The translations under genes were made by a program, and so were the position numbers. Below are positions 16,623-24,931 of a stretch of 64,000 bases of DNA, in pieces. This stretch comes from Parerythrobacter jejuensis (lineage in GTDB: Bacteria > Pseudomonadota > Alphaproteobacteria > Sphingomonadales > Sphingomonadaceae): NCBI RefSeq assembly GCF_039536765.1, contig NZ_BAAAZF010000001.1, positions 2,311,001-2,375,000 on the forward strand, read 5' to 3'. Below the pieces are notes generated by a model. The model saw nothing but the letters and a program-made list of their open reading frames with translations, was not told where the DNA came from and did not search any database. The first letter of the stretch is position 1. The number at the start of each line of letters is the position of its first letter.

Positions 16623-17836
16623 CAGCCTTCCAGCTCAAGCAGCGACGGTTCTGACGAAGCCAGTTTCGACTGCGCCTGGGCCTGACCCTCGGCGCGTGCG
16701 ATGTAGCCTTTCGACTTCTCGACCTCGTCGGTCAGCACGGTGACGGTTTCCTTCATGCTGGACAGCGCCCGCACTTTGAATTCGTCCACTTCATCCATCG
16801 TATCGTAGATATTCTGGAACGCACGTTGCAGCGTTTCGAGCGGGATCGTGCTGCTGGCGGCTTGCTCGTGGATCTTGCCGGTCTGCTCGCGCAACATGGT
16901 GCTGGTGCCGTCGATAATACCGGCAGTCGTCTCGTTCAGCGCAGTGATCTGTTGCAGCACCAAGCGCTGGTTGGTCATCGCTTCGCTGACGGTCACCGCC
17001 GTCCGCAAAGCGCCGACCGTAGTCGTGCTGGCGCGGTCGACACCTTTTACCAGTTCGACATTGTTCTTTTTGACCAGATCGAGCGCGAGATAGCCCTGAA
17101 CGCTGACCGCCATCTGTGTCAGCAGGTCTTGTGTGCGCTGGCGGACATAGAACAGTGCTGTTTCGCGCACCGCCTTGGCCTTGGCCGGATCGGTCGCATC
17201 GAGCTCGTTGGCTTTCTCTTCCAGCCGCTCGTCCAGCGTCTGCGAGATATGGATCATCTGCTCCAGATTGCCCATCGCTTCCCACAGCTTGGTCCGCTCC
17301 ACATCGATCGCGGCGTTGTCCATCAACAGCTCGTCCTTGCCGTTGGAGAGCTTGCCAAGGATCTGCTGAATGTGGGTTTGCGCGCTCTGATAGCTGCGGA
17401 AATAGCTTTTGATCTTGCTTCCGAAGGGGATGATTCCCAGCAGCTTGCGCGGGCCGGTCAGATTACCGCGCCGGGACGGGTCGAGCTCTTCCACCACGGT
17501 GCGCAGTTCCGCCAGGTTCGCGCCCACGCCCTCGTCCTGGTCCATTGCGCGGACCGGTCGATCGAGGAAGCGGTTGGAATGCGACGCCGCAGCCATGATT
17601 TCCTTGCGGCCCATATTGGTGATCTGGTCGACCTTCTGGCCGAATTCGGGCGAATTGGCATCGATCGCAATCAGGTCGGTTACAAACCCGTCGACTTTGG
17701 TGGCCAGTTTCGACTTCTGCTCGTCGGTGACAGGGACCAAGCCTGCAGCCTTTTCGGGCGCGACCTGCGGCACCGGATCGGGCGGGGTCAGATCGAAATC
17801 TGTGGCTGTGGCGGTTTGTGTTTCGTTGCTGGCCAT
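16622..17836 (-). CDS. telA: toxic anion resistance protein TelA
   Basis: A 404-residue soluble, mostly helical protein with the TelA signature regions: NRFLDRPVRAMDQDEGVGAN, LGIIPFGSKIKSYFRSYQSA and ISQTLDERLEEKANELD. The last 100 residues are heptad-rich coiled coil. TelA proteins were linked to tellurite and antimicrobial resistance and are now often viewed as envelope-stress or phage-linked factors; the mechanism is unsettled. It is the first gene of the telA-xpaC-PHA operon. The ATG at 17836 has AGGG six bases upstream; a longer frame to 17878 lacks a ribosome site. Confidence 0.85.
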   Translation of the reverse strand: MASNETQTATATDFDLTPPDPVPQVAPEKAAGLVPVTDEQKSKLATKVDGFVTDLIAIDANSPEFGQKVDQITNMGRKEIMAAASHSNRFLDRPVRAMDQDEGVGANLAELRTVVEELDPSRRGNLTGPRKLLGIIPFGSKIKSYFRSYQSAQTHIQQILGKLSNGKDELLMDNAAIDVERTKLWEAMGNLEQMIHISQTLDERLEEKANELDATDPAKAKAVRETALFYVRQRTQDLLTQMAVSVQGYLALDLVKKNNVELVKGVDRASTTTVGALRTAVTVSEAMTNQRLVLQQITALNETTAGIIDGTSTMLREQTGKIHEQAASSTIPLETLQRAFQNIYDTMDEVDEFKVRALSSMKETVTVLTDEVEKSKGYIARAEGQAQAQSKLASSEPSLLELEG

Positions 17837-18011
17837 ATCGGACCCTGAACTCCCTCGTGAAACGCCCCTATGGCGCATACAACTGTATTAAGGGCCTAAA
17901 ACACGCTTTTCAAGGATTCCCCGTGTGCGTTGGTCGAAGCATATCGGCCGCTGCCAGATGGCGCGGGACGCAAACCATTGTCTGCAAACGGTCTTGGGCA
18001 GTGTCAGGCCG

Positions 18012-19745
18012 TCAGGCTGCCAGATCGAGCGGCTGGATTTCACCCGCCAGATAGAGCTTTTTCGCCTTCGCGCGGCTCAATTTGCCCGAGCTGGTGCGTG
18101 GCAAACTACGCGGGGGAACCAGTTCGACCACGCAGCTCATGCCGGTCACAGCCTGGACTTTTTCCTTGATTGTGCTGTGCAGCTTGGCGCGTTCTTCCGG
18201 GTCGGAAACCCGGCAATGGACCAACACCGCCGGTGCCTCCTCGCCGTGATCGTCTTCCAGCGCGAAGGCTGCGATATCGCCATGATTGAATCCGGGAAGC
18301 TGTTCCACCGCCCATTCGATATCTTGTGGCCAATGGTTCTTGCCATTGATGATGATCATGTCCTTGGCGCGGCCGACAATGAACAGATATCCGTCGGCCA
18401 TATAGCCCATATCGCCGGTATCGAGCCAGCCATCGACGAGGCATTCTTCGGTCGCTTCCTGGTTGCGGAAATAGGAATGCATCACGCTGGGGCCGCGGCA
18501 CCAGACCTTGCCGATCTGGTGGTCGCCCCGGATATCGTCGTTCTCGCCCCGGATTTCGACATCCATATCCGGCAGCGGCTTGCCGCAATTGACGATGGCG
18601 CGATAGCGGGCCGGGCGCGACAGGTCGCGGCGGGTGCCGGACAGGCGCTCTTCCTCGACCAGCTCGACCTTGATCCCTTCGCCAGGGGGCATCACCGTGA
18701 CAGCCAGTGTCGCCTCGGCCAGGCCATAGCTTGGGGTAAAGGCACTGGCCTTGAACCCGGCATCAGCAAAGGCATTGACGAAGTTCTGCATGACATCGGG
18801 GCGGATCATATCGGCCCCGTTGCCCGCCAGACGCCAGCGCGACAGGTCGAAACGGTCGGCAACATGGCTCTGGCTGGAAATACGGCGCGCGCAAATGTCG
18901 TAACCGAAAGTGGGCGAATAGCTCATCGAATTGCCGTCATTGCGGCTGATCAGATCGAGCCATGCCAGCGGACGACGGGCAAAATGTTCGGTCTTGAGGT
19001 AGTCCGCGCTGACCTGGTTGCCGACCATCGACAGGAAGCAGCCGACCAGACCCATATCGTGATAGAAGGGCAGCCAGCTAACCCCGCGGTCACCTTCGCC
19101 AATGTTCATGGTCGTGGCATGGCCGTAAAGATTGTGCAGCAGCGCCCTGTGAGTCACCGCGACGCCGGTCGGGAAACGGGTCGATCCGCTCGAATATTGC
19201 AAATAGCAAATATCGTCGGGCCCGATTTCAGGCAGCACGCAATCGGGTGCCTCACGCTCGGCAAAACTGGCCCAGTCGCTCCCTTCGCACCCTTGCTTGG
19301 CAACGGCGACTTCGGCCATTTCGGCGATCTCGGGCGGATAGAGCAGCATCTTGGGGTCGCTGCTTGAAAGCTGAATTCCCAACTGGTCGATATAGCTGTC
19401 CTTACCGCCGAAAGTCGTCGGCAGGGGCAGCGGCACAGGCCACGCGCCAACATAAGTGCAGGCGCAGAACAAGGCGGTGAATTCCGGAACGGTTTCGGCG
19501 ATCAGGGCAATCCGATCACCTTTCCCGATGCCGGAGGCGACCATCCGGCGTGCCATGGCCAGCGCATCGTCGCGCATCTCGGCATACGTATACGCCCGCT
19601 CCAGCGTGCCACGCATATCATGAAAATTCATGCCCTTGGCGCTGCGCGCGGCGTAGTCGATCGCCTCGTTAAAAGTCGAAAAATCCGATCTACGACGCGG
19701 CAAGGGGCAATCGTTCGGCGTTGGTGTCAGCGATTGATCTGTCAT
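18012..19745 (-). CDS. fatty acyl-AMP ligase (FAAL)
   Basis: A 577-residue adenylate-forming enzyme. Core motifs: YLQYSSGSTRFPTGVAVTH near residue 180-200 (P-loop-like A3), YGLAEATLAVTV (A5), WLDTGDMGYMADGYLFIVGR (A7/A8) and the C-terminal PRTSSGKLSRAKAKKLY carrying the catalytic lysine. The LPLPTTFGGKDSYIDQL segment and overall pattern match FAALs rather than fatty acyl-CoA ligases. These activate fatty acids as acyl-adenylates and pass them to an acyl carrier protein. No polyketide synthase, NRPS or ACP gene is nearby, so its acceptor is encoded elsewhere. It is divergent from recX. Confidence 0.88.
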   Translation of the reverse strand: MTDQSLTPTPNDCPLPRRRSDFSTFNEAIDYAARSAKGMNFHDMRGTLERAYTYAEMRDDALAMARRMVASGIGKGDRIALIAETVPEFTALFCACTYVGAWPVPLPLPTTFGGKDSYIDQLGIQLSSSDPKMLLYPPEIAEMAEVAVAKQGCEGSDWASFAEREAPDCVLPEIGPDDICYLQYSSGSTRFPTGVAVTHRALLHNLYGHATTMNIGEGDRGVSWLPFYHDMGLVGCFLSMVGNQVSADYLKTEHFARRPLAWLDLISRNDGNSMSYSPTFGYDICARRISSQSHVADRFDLSRWRLAGNGADMIRPDVMQNFVNAFADAGFKASAFTPSYGLAEATLAVTVMPPGEGIKVELVEEERLSGTRRDLSRPARYRAIVNCGKPLPDMDVEIRGENDDIRGDHQIGKVWCRGPSVMHSYFRNQEATEECLVDGWLDTGDMGYMADGYLFIVGRAKDMIIINGKNHWPQDIEWAVEQLPGFNHGDIAAFALEDDHGEEAPAVLVHCRVSDPEERAKLHSTIKEKVQAVTGMSCVVELVPPRSLPRTSSGKLSRAKAKKLYLAGEIQPLDLAA

Positions 19746-19886
19746 ATTATGCGGCGAAACCCGTTTTATTACGCGCAGTTAGGCGCATCCCGTCCCTGAA
19801 AGCAGTGCAATTAACCGTCCCTGCACCGTCACAAATTGCTATTTGGCTTTTCCCATTTGAAAAGGAGTGTGGCACGAATATGGCCG

Positions 19887-20459
19887 ATGCACGAGACTTC
19901 CCCATCCAATCGTCGCAGGAAAAGACCGCCTAAGCCGTTAGACGAGACGCGGATGAAGGATCTCGCGCTGTCTTACGTGGCCCGCTTTGCGACCAGTTCT
20001 GGCAAGCTCGAAACCTATCTCAAGCGCAAGCTGCGCGAGCGTGGATGGGAAGGAGAAGGGGAACCGGATATCCGCACTCTGGTGAGCCGCTATGTCGAGC
20101 TCGGCTATGTCGATGACGAAGCCTATGCCCGGGCCCGGTCGGGGGATTTGATGCGGCGCGGCTATGGCCCGAGGCGGGTTAATCAGGCTTTGACACAGGC
20201 CGGTATCGACGAAGCTGTGCGCACGGATGTCGAGGCCGGCGAGGGCGCCGCCCGCGAAGCGGCCCTGCAAATGGCACGCAAACGGCGCTTTGGCCCCTAT
20301 GCGCCCAATCGCGCGACCGGTCCGGTAGATCGGGCTGTCCGTGAAAAGCAGCTTGCAGCGATGATTCGCGCAGGCCATGGTTTTGGCCACGCGCGTGCCG
20401 TGCTGGACGCGCAAAACGAAGAAGAGGCCGAAGAATGGGTACGCGAAGCCTTCGATTGA
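19887..20459 (+). CDS. recX: regulatory protein RecX
   Basis: 190 residues with three RecX three-helix repeats: KDLALSYVARFATSSGKLETYL, then LVSRYVELGYVDDEAYARAR followed by RGYGPRRVNQALTQAG, and a C-terminal repeat with GHGFGHARAVLDAQNEEE. RecX binds RecA filaments and limits recombinase activity in the cytoplasm. recA is not in the window, as is common in this lineage. The start is unsure: ATG 19887 is the best in-frame codon, but the strong AAAGGAG at 19861 is better spaced for an out-of-frame ATG at 19880. The 3' end overlaps the DUF192 gene by 25 bp. Confidence 0.85.
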   Translation: MHETSPSNRRRKRPPKPLDETRMKDLALSYVARFATSSGKLETYLKRKLRERGWEGEGEPDIRTLVSRYVELGYVDDEAYARARSGDLMRRGYGPRRVNQALTQAGIDEAVRTDVEAGEGAAREAALQMARKRRFGPYAPNRATGPVDRAVREKQLAAMIRAGHGFGHARAVLDAQNEEEAEEWVREAFD

Positions 20460-20944
20460 GACATTGCGCCGCGTTGCTTGGTGCGGGGTTACTGCTGGCC
20501 TGTTCGCCGCAGGCCGGTGCAGAAGCAGCAGCACAGGCCGAAAGAGAGACCACGGCGGAACGCCACCCTGTCTCGGGCTTGCGCATTGTGCCGCTGACGG
20601 TCGAGAGCGGGGATACAGTGCACCGCTTCAAGGCCGAAGTGGCCAATACGCCAGAAGCCCAGGCGCGCGGCCTGATGTTCCGCACCGAACTGGGGCCGGA
20701 CGAGGCGATGATCTTTCCGCGCGATGGCACCGAGAGCGCCCGGTTCTGGATGAAGAACACCCCGTTGCCGCTAGATATCATCTTCATCGGCCCGAATGGC
20801 CGGATCTCCAACATCGCCGCGATGACGACGCCCTATTCGCTCGACGGGGTGGAATCCGAAGGTGTCGTGACAGGCGTGTTGGAGCTGGTTGGTGGCCGTG
20901 CTGCGGAGCTGGGAATTAGCCCCGGTGACAAGGTGGAATGGTAA
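20435..20944 (+). CDS. DUF192 family lipoprotein/exported protein
   Basis: 169 residues. The N-terminus has a lipoprotein signal (LLGAGLLLACSP, lipid-bearing Cys at residue 23). The DUF192 domain follows: FKAEVANTPEAQARGLMFRT, then FWMKNTPLPLDIIFIGPNG and GVLELVGGRAAELGISPGD. DUF192 proteins are small periplasmic beta-barrels of unknown function. The ATG lies inside the recX 3' end, indicating translational coupling. Confidence 0.85.
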   Translation: MGTRSLRLRHCAALLGAGLLLACSPQAGAEAAAQAERETTAERHPVSGLRIVPLTVESGDTVHRFKAEVANTPEAQARGLMFRTELGPDEAMIFPRDGTESARFWMKNTPLPLDIIFIGPNGRISNIAAMTTPYSLDGVESEGVVTGVLELVGGRAAELGISPGDKVEW

Positions 20945-20993
20945 TGAATCAGGCTTGGTTATGGCTGCGCAATCGGCTAACCGGCGCAGCACG

Positions 20994-21389
20994 ATGAGTA
21001 TTCTCGGAAAGATTTTCACCTGGTGGGACGGCGCGACCATCACCACACACTTGTTCACCGCGCGCAATGGTGAGCATGTCGGCACCGATGTGCAGGGCAA
21101 CAAGTATTATCGCTCCAAGCCCAAGGAAGGCCAGCGAGAGCGGCGCTGGGTGATCTATGACGGCGCCAATGACTCGAGCCGGGTCCCGGCTGAATGGCAT
21201 GGCTGGCTGCACGGCTCGTTCGAGGATGTTCCAGAGAGCTTCTTGCCGCCCCCCAGGATCTGGGAAGTCGATTACACTCCCAATGCTACCGGCACCGCAC
21301 AGGCCTATCGTCCCCAAGGTGCGCTGGAACGCGGCGGCAAACGGGCCGCAGCTCTCGGGGATTACGAGGCGTGGAGCCCGGGCGACTGA
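20994..21389 (+). CDS. NDUFA12-like accessory subunit of NADH:ubiquinone oxidoreductase (complex I)
   Basis: 131 residues. The motif run GNKYYRSKPKEGQRERRWVIYDG and VPAEWHGWLHGSFEDVPE is diagnostic of the NDUFA12/B17.2 family, a supernumerary complex I subunit shared by mitochondria and alphaproteobacteria. It sits at the inner membrane on the peripheral arm. The ATG at 20994 is preferred because homologues begin just before the conserved IFTWWDGAT; the longer frame from 20889 overlaps DUF192. The DUF2155 gene follows two bases later, a pairing common in this class. Confidence 0.92.
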   Translation: MSILGKIFTWWDGATITTHLFTARNGEHVGTDVQGNKYYRSKPKEGQRERRWVIYDGANDSSRVPAEWHGWLHGSFEDVPESFLPPPRIWEVDYTPNATGTAQAYRPQGALERGGKRAAALGDYEAWSPGD

Positions 21390-21391
21390 CG

Positions 21392-21928
21392 ATGCGCAAG
21401 GCGCCTTTGTCTTTGCCGGTCGCTGGACTGGCGCTTGCCCTGGCCGCCTGCGGCGCGGAGGCGCCTGCGCCGGAAGCTGTCGAGACCGAAGTCCCTGAAG
21501 AATTGCAGAGCGCGCCTGCGGAACCGGCCGAGCCGGTGGAAGCCGGAGAGGGCACGCCGATGGAAGACCGGGTCGCGACGATCGGCCTGCTCAACAAGCG
21601 CAACAATATCTCGCAAGACCTCGACATGAAGCCGGGCGAATCGCGGCGCATCGGTGATGTCATAGTGCGGATGTCGGCTTGCGAGCGCACTGCGCCATGG
21701 GAAATGCCACAGGAGACCGGTGCCTTTGTCCAAGTGCTGGTGGAAGGCAAAGGCGACAGCGAGGGCGAGTGGGAGAAGGTCTTTTCCGGCTGGCTGTTCA
21801 AGCGCGCGCCGAGCCTGAATGTGGTCGAACACCCGGTCTATGATGTCTGGGTCAAGGAATGCGCAATGCGCTTTCCCGGCGAACCGTCCGCGCCCGCCAG
21901 TGAAACCTCCTCCGACAGCGAGGCATAG
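21392..21928 (+). CDS. DUF2155 lipoprotein
   Basis: 178 residues. The signal ends in a lipobox (LALAACG), followed by a Glu/Pro/Ala-rich linker (about residues 25-60) and the DUF2155 domain: LLNKRNNISQDLDMKPGES, then ACERTAPWEMPQETGAFVQV and FSGWLFKRAPSLNVVEHPVYDVWVKEC. It is likely a periplasmic or outer-membrane lipoprotein of unknown function. It is co-transcribed with NDUFA12 (2 bp gap). Its last 91 bp overlap the 3' end of aat on the opposite strand. Confidence 0.87.
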   Translation: MRKAPLSLPVAGLALALAACGAEAPAPEAVETEVPEELQSAPAEPAEPVEAGEGTPMEDRVATIGLLNKRNNISQDLDMKPGESRRIGDVIVRMSACERTAPWEMPQETGAFVQVLVEGKGDSEGEWEKVFSGWLFKRAPSLNVVEHPVYDVWVKECAMRFPGEPSAPASETSSDSEA

Positions 21929-22554
21929 GCTTCCGGCAGGCTGAGCGGTTGCGGTCCCGATGCGGCGGCAACCCTGGCAAGATAATCGGATTGGCTCATG
22001 GCGACCGCCCCCAGCGAGGCAAGATGGTCAGTCATGAACTGGCAATCGAACAGCTCGCATCCCGCCCGTTCCAGCAGGGCCAGGAGCCAGGCAAGTGCGA
22101 CTTTGGAAGCATCGCGTCGCCGGCTGAACATGCTTTCCCCGCAGAACACCTTGTCGAAGGACACGCCATAGACCCCGCCGACCAGATTGTTGCCGTCCCA
22201 GCATTCGATGGAATGGGCGTGGCCGGCCTTGTGCAGTGCGGCGTAGCTGGCGGCGATGCGCTGGCTGATCCAGCTTTCGGGATGATCGGGACGAGGCTCG
22301 GCGCAGCCTTCCACGACTTCGTCAAACGCCCGATCGCAAGTCACCGAGAAACGGTCTTGGCGGATCGTGCGGGCGAGCGAACGGGACATGCGGAAGCCGC
22401 CGATCGGAATGGTCGCACGCTCGCGCGGTTCGACCCAGAAAATCTCCTGGTCCTTGCGGCTGTCGGCCATCGGGAAAATACCGTTGCGATAGGCCAACAA
22501 CAACAGGTCGGCCGGGATCGTGGCTGACGAGGATTGGGGGCGCGGCGCATGCAT
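21838..22554 (-). CDS. aat: leucyl/phenylalanyl-tRNA--protein transferase
   Basis: 238 residues, full length for the family. Conserved stretches: LLLLAYRNGIFPMAD, WVEPRERATIPIGGF, GHAHSIECWDGNNLVGGVYGV, CGESMFSRRRDASKVAL and LFDCQFMTDHLASLGA. The enzyme adds Leu or Phe from aminoacyl-tRNA to N-terminal Arg/Lys of proteins, marking them for ClpAP by the N-end rule. The ATG at 22554 fits homologue starts; a longer open frame continues through the antisense of tRNA-Trp to 23019 and is not coding. The tail overlaps DUF2155 (convergent, 91 bp). Confidence 0.92.
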   Translation of the reverse strand: MHAPRPQSSSATIPADLLLLAYRNGIFPMADSRKDQEIFWVEPRERATIPIGGFRMSRSLARTIRQDRFSVTCDRAFDEVVEGCAEPRPDHPESWISQRIAASYAALHKAGHAHSIECWDGNNLVGGVYGVSFDKVFCGESMFSRRRDASKVALAWLLALLERAGCELFDCQFMTDHLASLGAVAMSQSDYLARVAAASGPQPLSLPEAYASLSEEVSLAGADGSPGKRIAHSLTQTS

Positions 22555-22614
22555 GACATCGCCCCTATGCCAAGCATTTGCGGCACACGCCATCTTGATC
22601 ACGTCAATTGGCGC

Positions 22615-22643
22615 TTGCGCGAAGCTGCCGCTTTGGCCTAAGC
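22615..22643 (+). promoter_or_regulatory. putative promoter of tRNA-Trp
   Basis: TTGCGC at 22615 and CTAAGC at 22638 are separated by 17 bp, ending 13 bases before the tRNA. The match to the alphaproteobacterial consensus is moderate. Confidence 0.4.
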
Positions 22644-22656
22644 GCGTCGCCGCTGC

Positions 22657-22732
22657 AGGGGCGTAGCTCAGTTGGTAGAGCGTCGGTCTCCAAAACCGAA
22701 GGTCCAGAGTTCGAGTCTCTGTGCCCCTGCCA
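22657..22732 (+). tRNA. tRNA-Trp(CCA)
   Basis: A 76-base cloverleaf: acceptor AGGGGCG pairs with TGCCCCT (last pair a G-T wobble), the D arm is GCTCAGTTGGTAGAGC, the anticodon loop CTCCAAA has CCA at 22690-22692, the T arm contains GTTCGAGTC, and the 3' CCA is encoded. Nearness to secE-nusG matches the ancestral tRNA-Trp/secE/nusG order, here interrupted by a small gene and the AGCS transporter. Confidence 0.97.
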
Positions 22733-22863
22733 TTCTCCAAAATTTTCGACGGTTTCCCGGCCGAATAATTGCTGCGCGTGCGCTCGCGAATAGCAGGGAA
22801 CCACCCAGCCAGGCTGTGCATTATGAGCGTTGGATGGAGGGAAAACCGATTTGGAGAAGTGCC

Positions 22864-23013
22864 ATGTCCAGCTTGTCTTTCCGTAGCAGTCGCCCGGACC
22901 GCTGGGTCAGCCCACGCGCCCATCGTGACGCTTCCTTGCGATTCCTTAACCACGGCCCGATCCAGCCGATGGAAGAGCCAGGCTTCTGGGCCCGCCTGTT
23001 TGGCCGCGGCTGA
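22864..23013 (+). CDS. small basic protein (49 aa)
   Basis: An open frame of 49 residues starting MSSLSFRSSRPDRWVSPRAH and ending EEPGFWARLFGRG. It has a good ribosome site (GGAGAAG four to five bases before the ATG) and a terminator 25 bp after the stop, both of which support a real gene. The protein is Arg-rich with an amphipathic, aromatic C-terminus and no membrane segment or signal. I do not recognise a named family; it resembles short conserved hypothetical proteins of sphingomonads. It may be co-transcribed with tRNA-Trp, since no terminator lies between them. Confidence 0.65.
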   Translation: MSSLSFRSSRPDRWVSPRAHRDASLRFLNHGPIQPMEEPGFWARLFGRG

Positions 23014-23036
23014 TACCACGCGAAGGTCGAAGATAA

Positions 23037-23080
23037 GAAAAGGGCCCGGAGCGCGTGATGCGTTCCGGGCCCTTCGTCTT
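23037..23080 (+). terminator. rho-independent (probably bidirectional) terminator
   Basis: A 15 bp stem (AAGGGCCCGGAGCGC with GCGTTCCGGGCCCTT, one wobble) closes a 5-base GTGAT loop at 23040-23074. T-rich sequence follows on the right and an A-rich stretch precedes on the left, so it can serve the small gene and the convergent AGCS gene. Confidence 0.8.
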
Positions 23081-23109
23081 GGTGCCCGAAAGCCCCTAGT
23101 GCCGAAGTC

Positions 23110-24648
23110 TTAATATTCCTCCGGCTCTTCGGGCGTATCGGCGGTGTGCGTCGGGCCGGCTGTCTTGTCACCCTGGGCCAGCTTGAACACCACGCCGGAA
23201 AGCAGGGCGAGGGCCAGCAAGTTGGGCAAGGCCATGGCCGCGTTCGAAATGTCGCCGAGGCGCCAGACTAGCGTCAGATCCTGCGACGCCCCGATATAGA
23301 TCACCACGCACCACAGCACGCGCCAGATCATGTGCAACACCTTCTCACCGCCGCGGGTCGATCCCGGCACGCGGTCATAAATGAAGGTGATCGCGCGTTC
23401 GCCGTAATAGCTCCAAGTCAGCAGCGTGGTGAACACGAACAGGATCAGCGCGGTCGAGGCGATCAGCGTGCCGATGGGGATAGTGCCGATGGTGACCGGG
23501 AAGGCCGCGGCAAAGGCGCCGCTGGTCATGGCGAAGCCTTCCAGATCGGAATTCCAGGCATGCTCCACTGCGACACCGCCCCCGGTGAAGTCACCTTGCA
23601 CGGTCAGGATCACCAGCGCCGTCATGGTGCAGATCACGATCGTATCGATGAAGGTGCCCAGCATGGCCATGCGGCCCTGCTGCTCCGGATCGTTGGTCTG
23701 TGCCACGGCGTGGGCAATCGGAGTCGAGCCCTGGCCTGCTTCGTTGGAGAACAGACCGCGCGCGACACCGGCCCGGATCGCCAGCATGATCGCGGCCCCC
23801 AGGAAACCGCCCGTGGCAGCCTGCGCGTTGAACGCACCATGAAAGATCAGGCCGAACGTGGCGGGAATGTCCGAGATGTTCAGGATCAGTGCGATCACCG
23901 CCATCACGATATAGGCAGCCGCCATGAACGGAATGATCTTCTCCGCCACGCCGCCGATCGATTTGATCCCGCCGATGATGACGACAAAGACCAGCACGGC
24001 GACGATCAGCCCGCCGAGCCATTCTTCGATGCCGAACAGTTCGTTGAGCCCGTCGGCCACCGCATTGGCCTGGATCGAGTTGCCGGTGACAAGCGCGGAA
24101 AATAGCGTGCCGAGGCAGAACAGGATGGCAAGCCAGGTGTATTTCCGGCCCAGGCCCATCATGATGTAGCTCATCGGGCCGCCGCGATAGACACCGTCGG
24201 AAGTCTTTTCGCGATAGCGGATCGCCAATGAGCCTTCGGCGAAGGCCAGCGCCATGCCGACCAACGCGGTAATCCACATCCAGAAGATCGCGCCCGGGCC
24301 GCCCAGCGCGATGGCAGTGGCCACACCCGCTAGGTTACCGGTGCCGACCTGGCCGGAAAGTGCCGTCGAGAGCGCGGCGAAGGGCGAGATTTCGCCGTCG
24401 CCTTCGCTCTTGCGCCCTTTGAACAGGCCGGCAAAAGCGCTGCCCAGCTTGCGGATCGGATAGAATTTCAAACCGACCATGATCCACAGGCCGATGCCCA
24501 GCAGGATCAGGGTCATGGGTGGGATCGGTTGCCCGGCAATCGAAAGCCATGGCAGCGGCTCCCCGTTCCAGGTGCCCCCCCAGATGAAATCGGAAATATT
24601 GGTTACGCGGTCGATCAAACTTGTCGACTCGGCTTCTGCAGCGGCCAT
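23110..24648 (-). CDS. alanine/glycine:cation symporter (AGCS family)
   Basis: A 512-residue inner-membrane protein with about 11 hydrophobic segments. AGCS signatures: ALSTALSGQVGTGNLAGVAT in the first third, GGPGAIFWMW, and GVARGLFSNEAGQGSTPIAH in the middle, the family's most conserved block. It imports small neutral amino acids with Na+ or H+. The C-terminus is acidic (DTPEEPEEY). The ATG at 24648 has a near-perfect GGGGGAG ribosome site six bases upstream; the longer frame to 24681 would include half of a 16 bp tandem repeat and is rejected. It interrupts the tRNA-Trp/secE neighbourhood on the opposite strand. Confidence 0.92.
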   Translation of the reverse strand: MAAAEAESTSLIDRVTNISDFIWGGTWNGEPLPWLSIAGQPIPPMTLILLGIGLWIMVGLKFYPIRKLGSAFAGLFKGRKSEGDGEISPFAALSTALSGQVGTGNLAGVATAIALGGPGAIFWMWITALVGMALAFAEGSLAIRYREKTSDGVYRGGPMSYIMMGLGRKYTWLAILFCLGTLFSALVTGNSIQANAVADGLNELFGIEEWLGGLIVAVLVFVVIIGGIKSIGGVAEKIIPFMAAAYIVMAVIALILNISDIPATFGLIFHGAFNAQAATGGFLGAAIMLAIRAGVARGLFSNEAGQGSTPIAHAVAQTNDPEQQGRMAMLGTFIDTIVICTMTALVILTVQGDFTGGGVAVEHAWNSDLEGFAMTSGAFAAAFPVTIGTIPIGTLIASTALILFVFTTLLTWSYYGERAITFIYDRVPGSTRGGEKVLHMIWRVLWCVVIYIGASQDLTLVWRLGDISNAAMALPNLLALALLSGVVFKLAQGDKTAGPTHTADTPEEPEEY

Positions 24649-24658
24649 TAAAGGCTCC

Positions 24659-24690
24659 CCCTCATGCGTCCCGGCCCTCATGCGTCCCGG
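24659..24690. repeat. 16 bp tandem direct repeat
   Basis: CCCTCATGCGTCCCGG occurs twice back to back, 11 bp upstream of the AGCS start. The left copy lies close to its ribosome binding site. It could be a tandem regulator site or a simple slippage duplication. Confidence 0.75.
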
Positions 24691-24791
24691 ATAATGGCGC
24701 GACGCTAGAGCGCGATGCCAAGGGCCGCAATCCCCCTGTGACCCTTTGGCCCCCTTTGGCCGCGCCTTGGGCCCTGCTGCAATCTGCGATC

Positions 24792-24820
24792 TTGCTTTTG
24801 GTTCGATGCGCCCTTAGATG
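24792..24820 (+). promoter_or_regulatory. putative secE-nusG promoter
   Basis: TTGCTT at 24792 and TAGATG at 24815 with an exact 17 bp spacer, about 112 bp before the secE start. It is the best sigma-70-like match in this intergenic region. Confidence 0.5.
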
Positions 24821-24931
24821 CGACCGGGTCTTCCGACATCGGAGCCTTATCTGCCCATCCCGAACATCGCTCGGGACGGCGATGAGACCTACCCGGAAGG
24901 CAAGAGACTGATGAAAGAAGCGAGAGCGGCT

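Noticed and set aside
19880..19933. 17-codon frame after a strong AAAGGAG before recX
   Set aside because: Ribosome site spacing is long (12 bases) and the peptide overlaps recX out of frame. It could be a leader peptide, but one sequence cannot show it.
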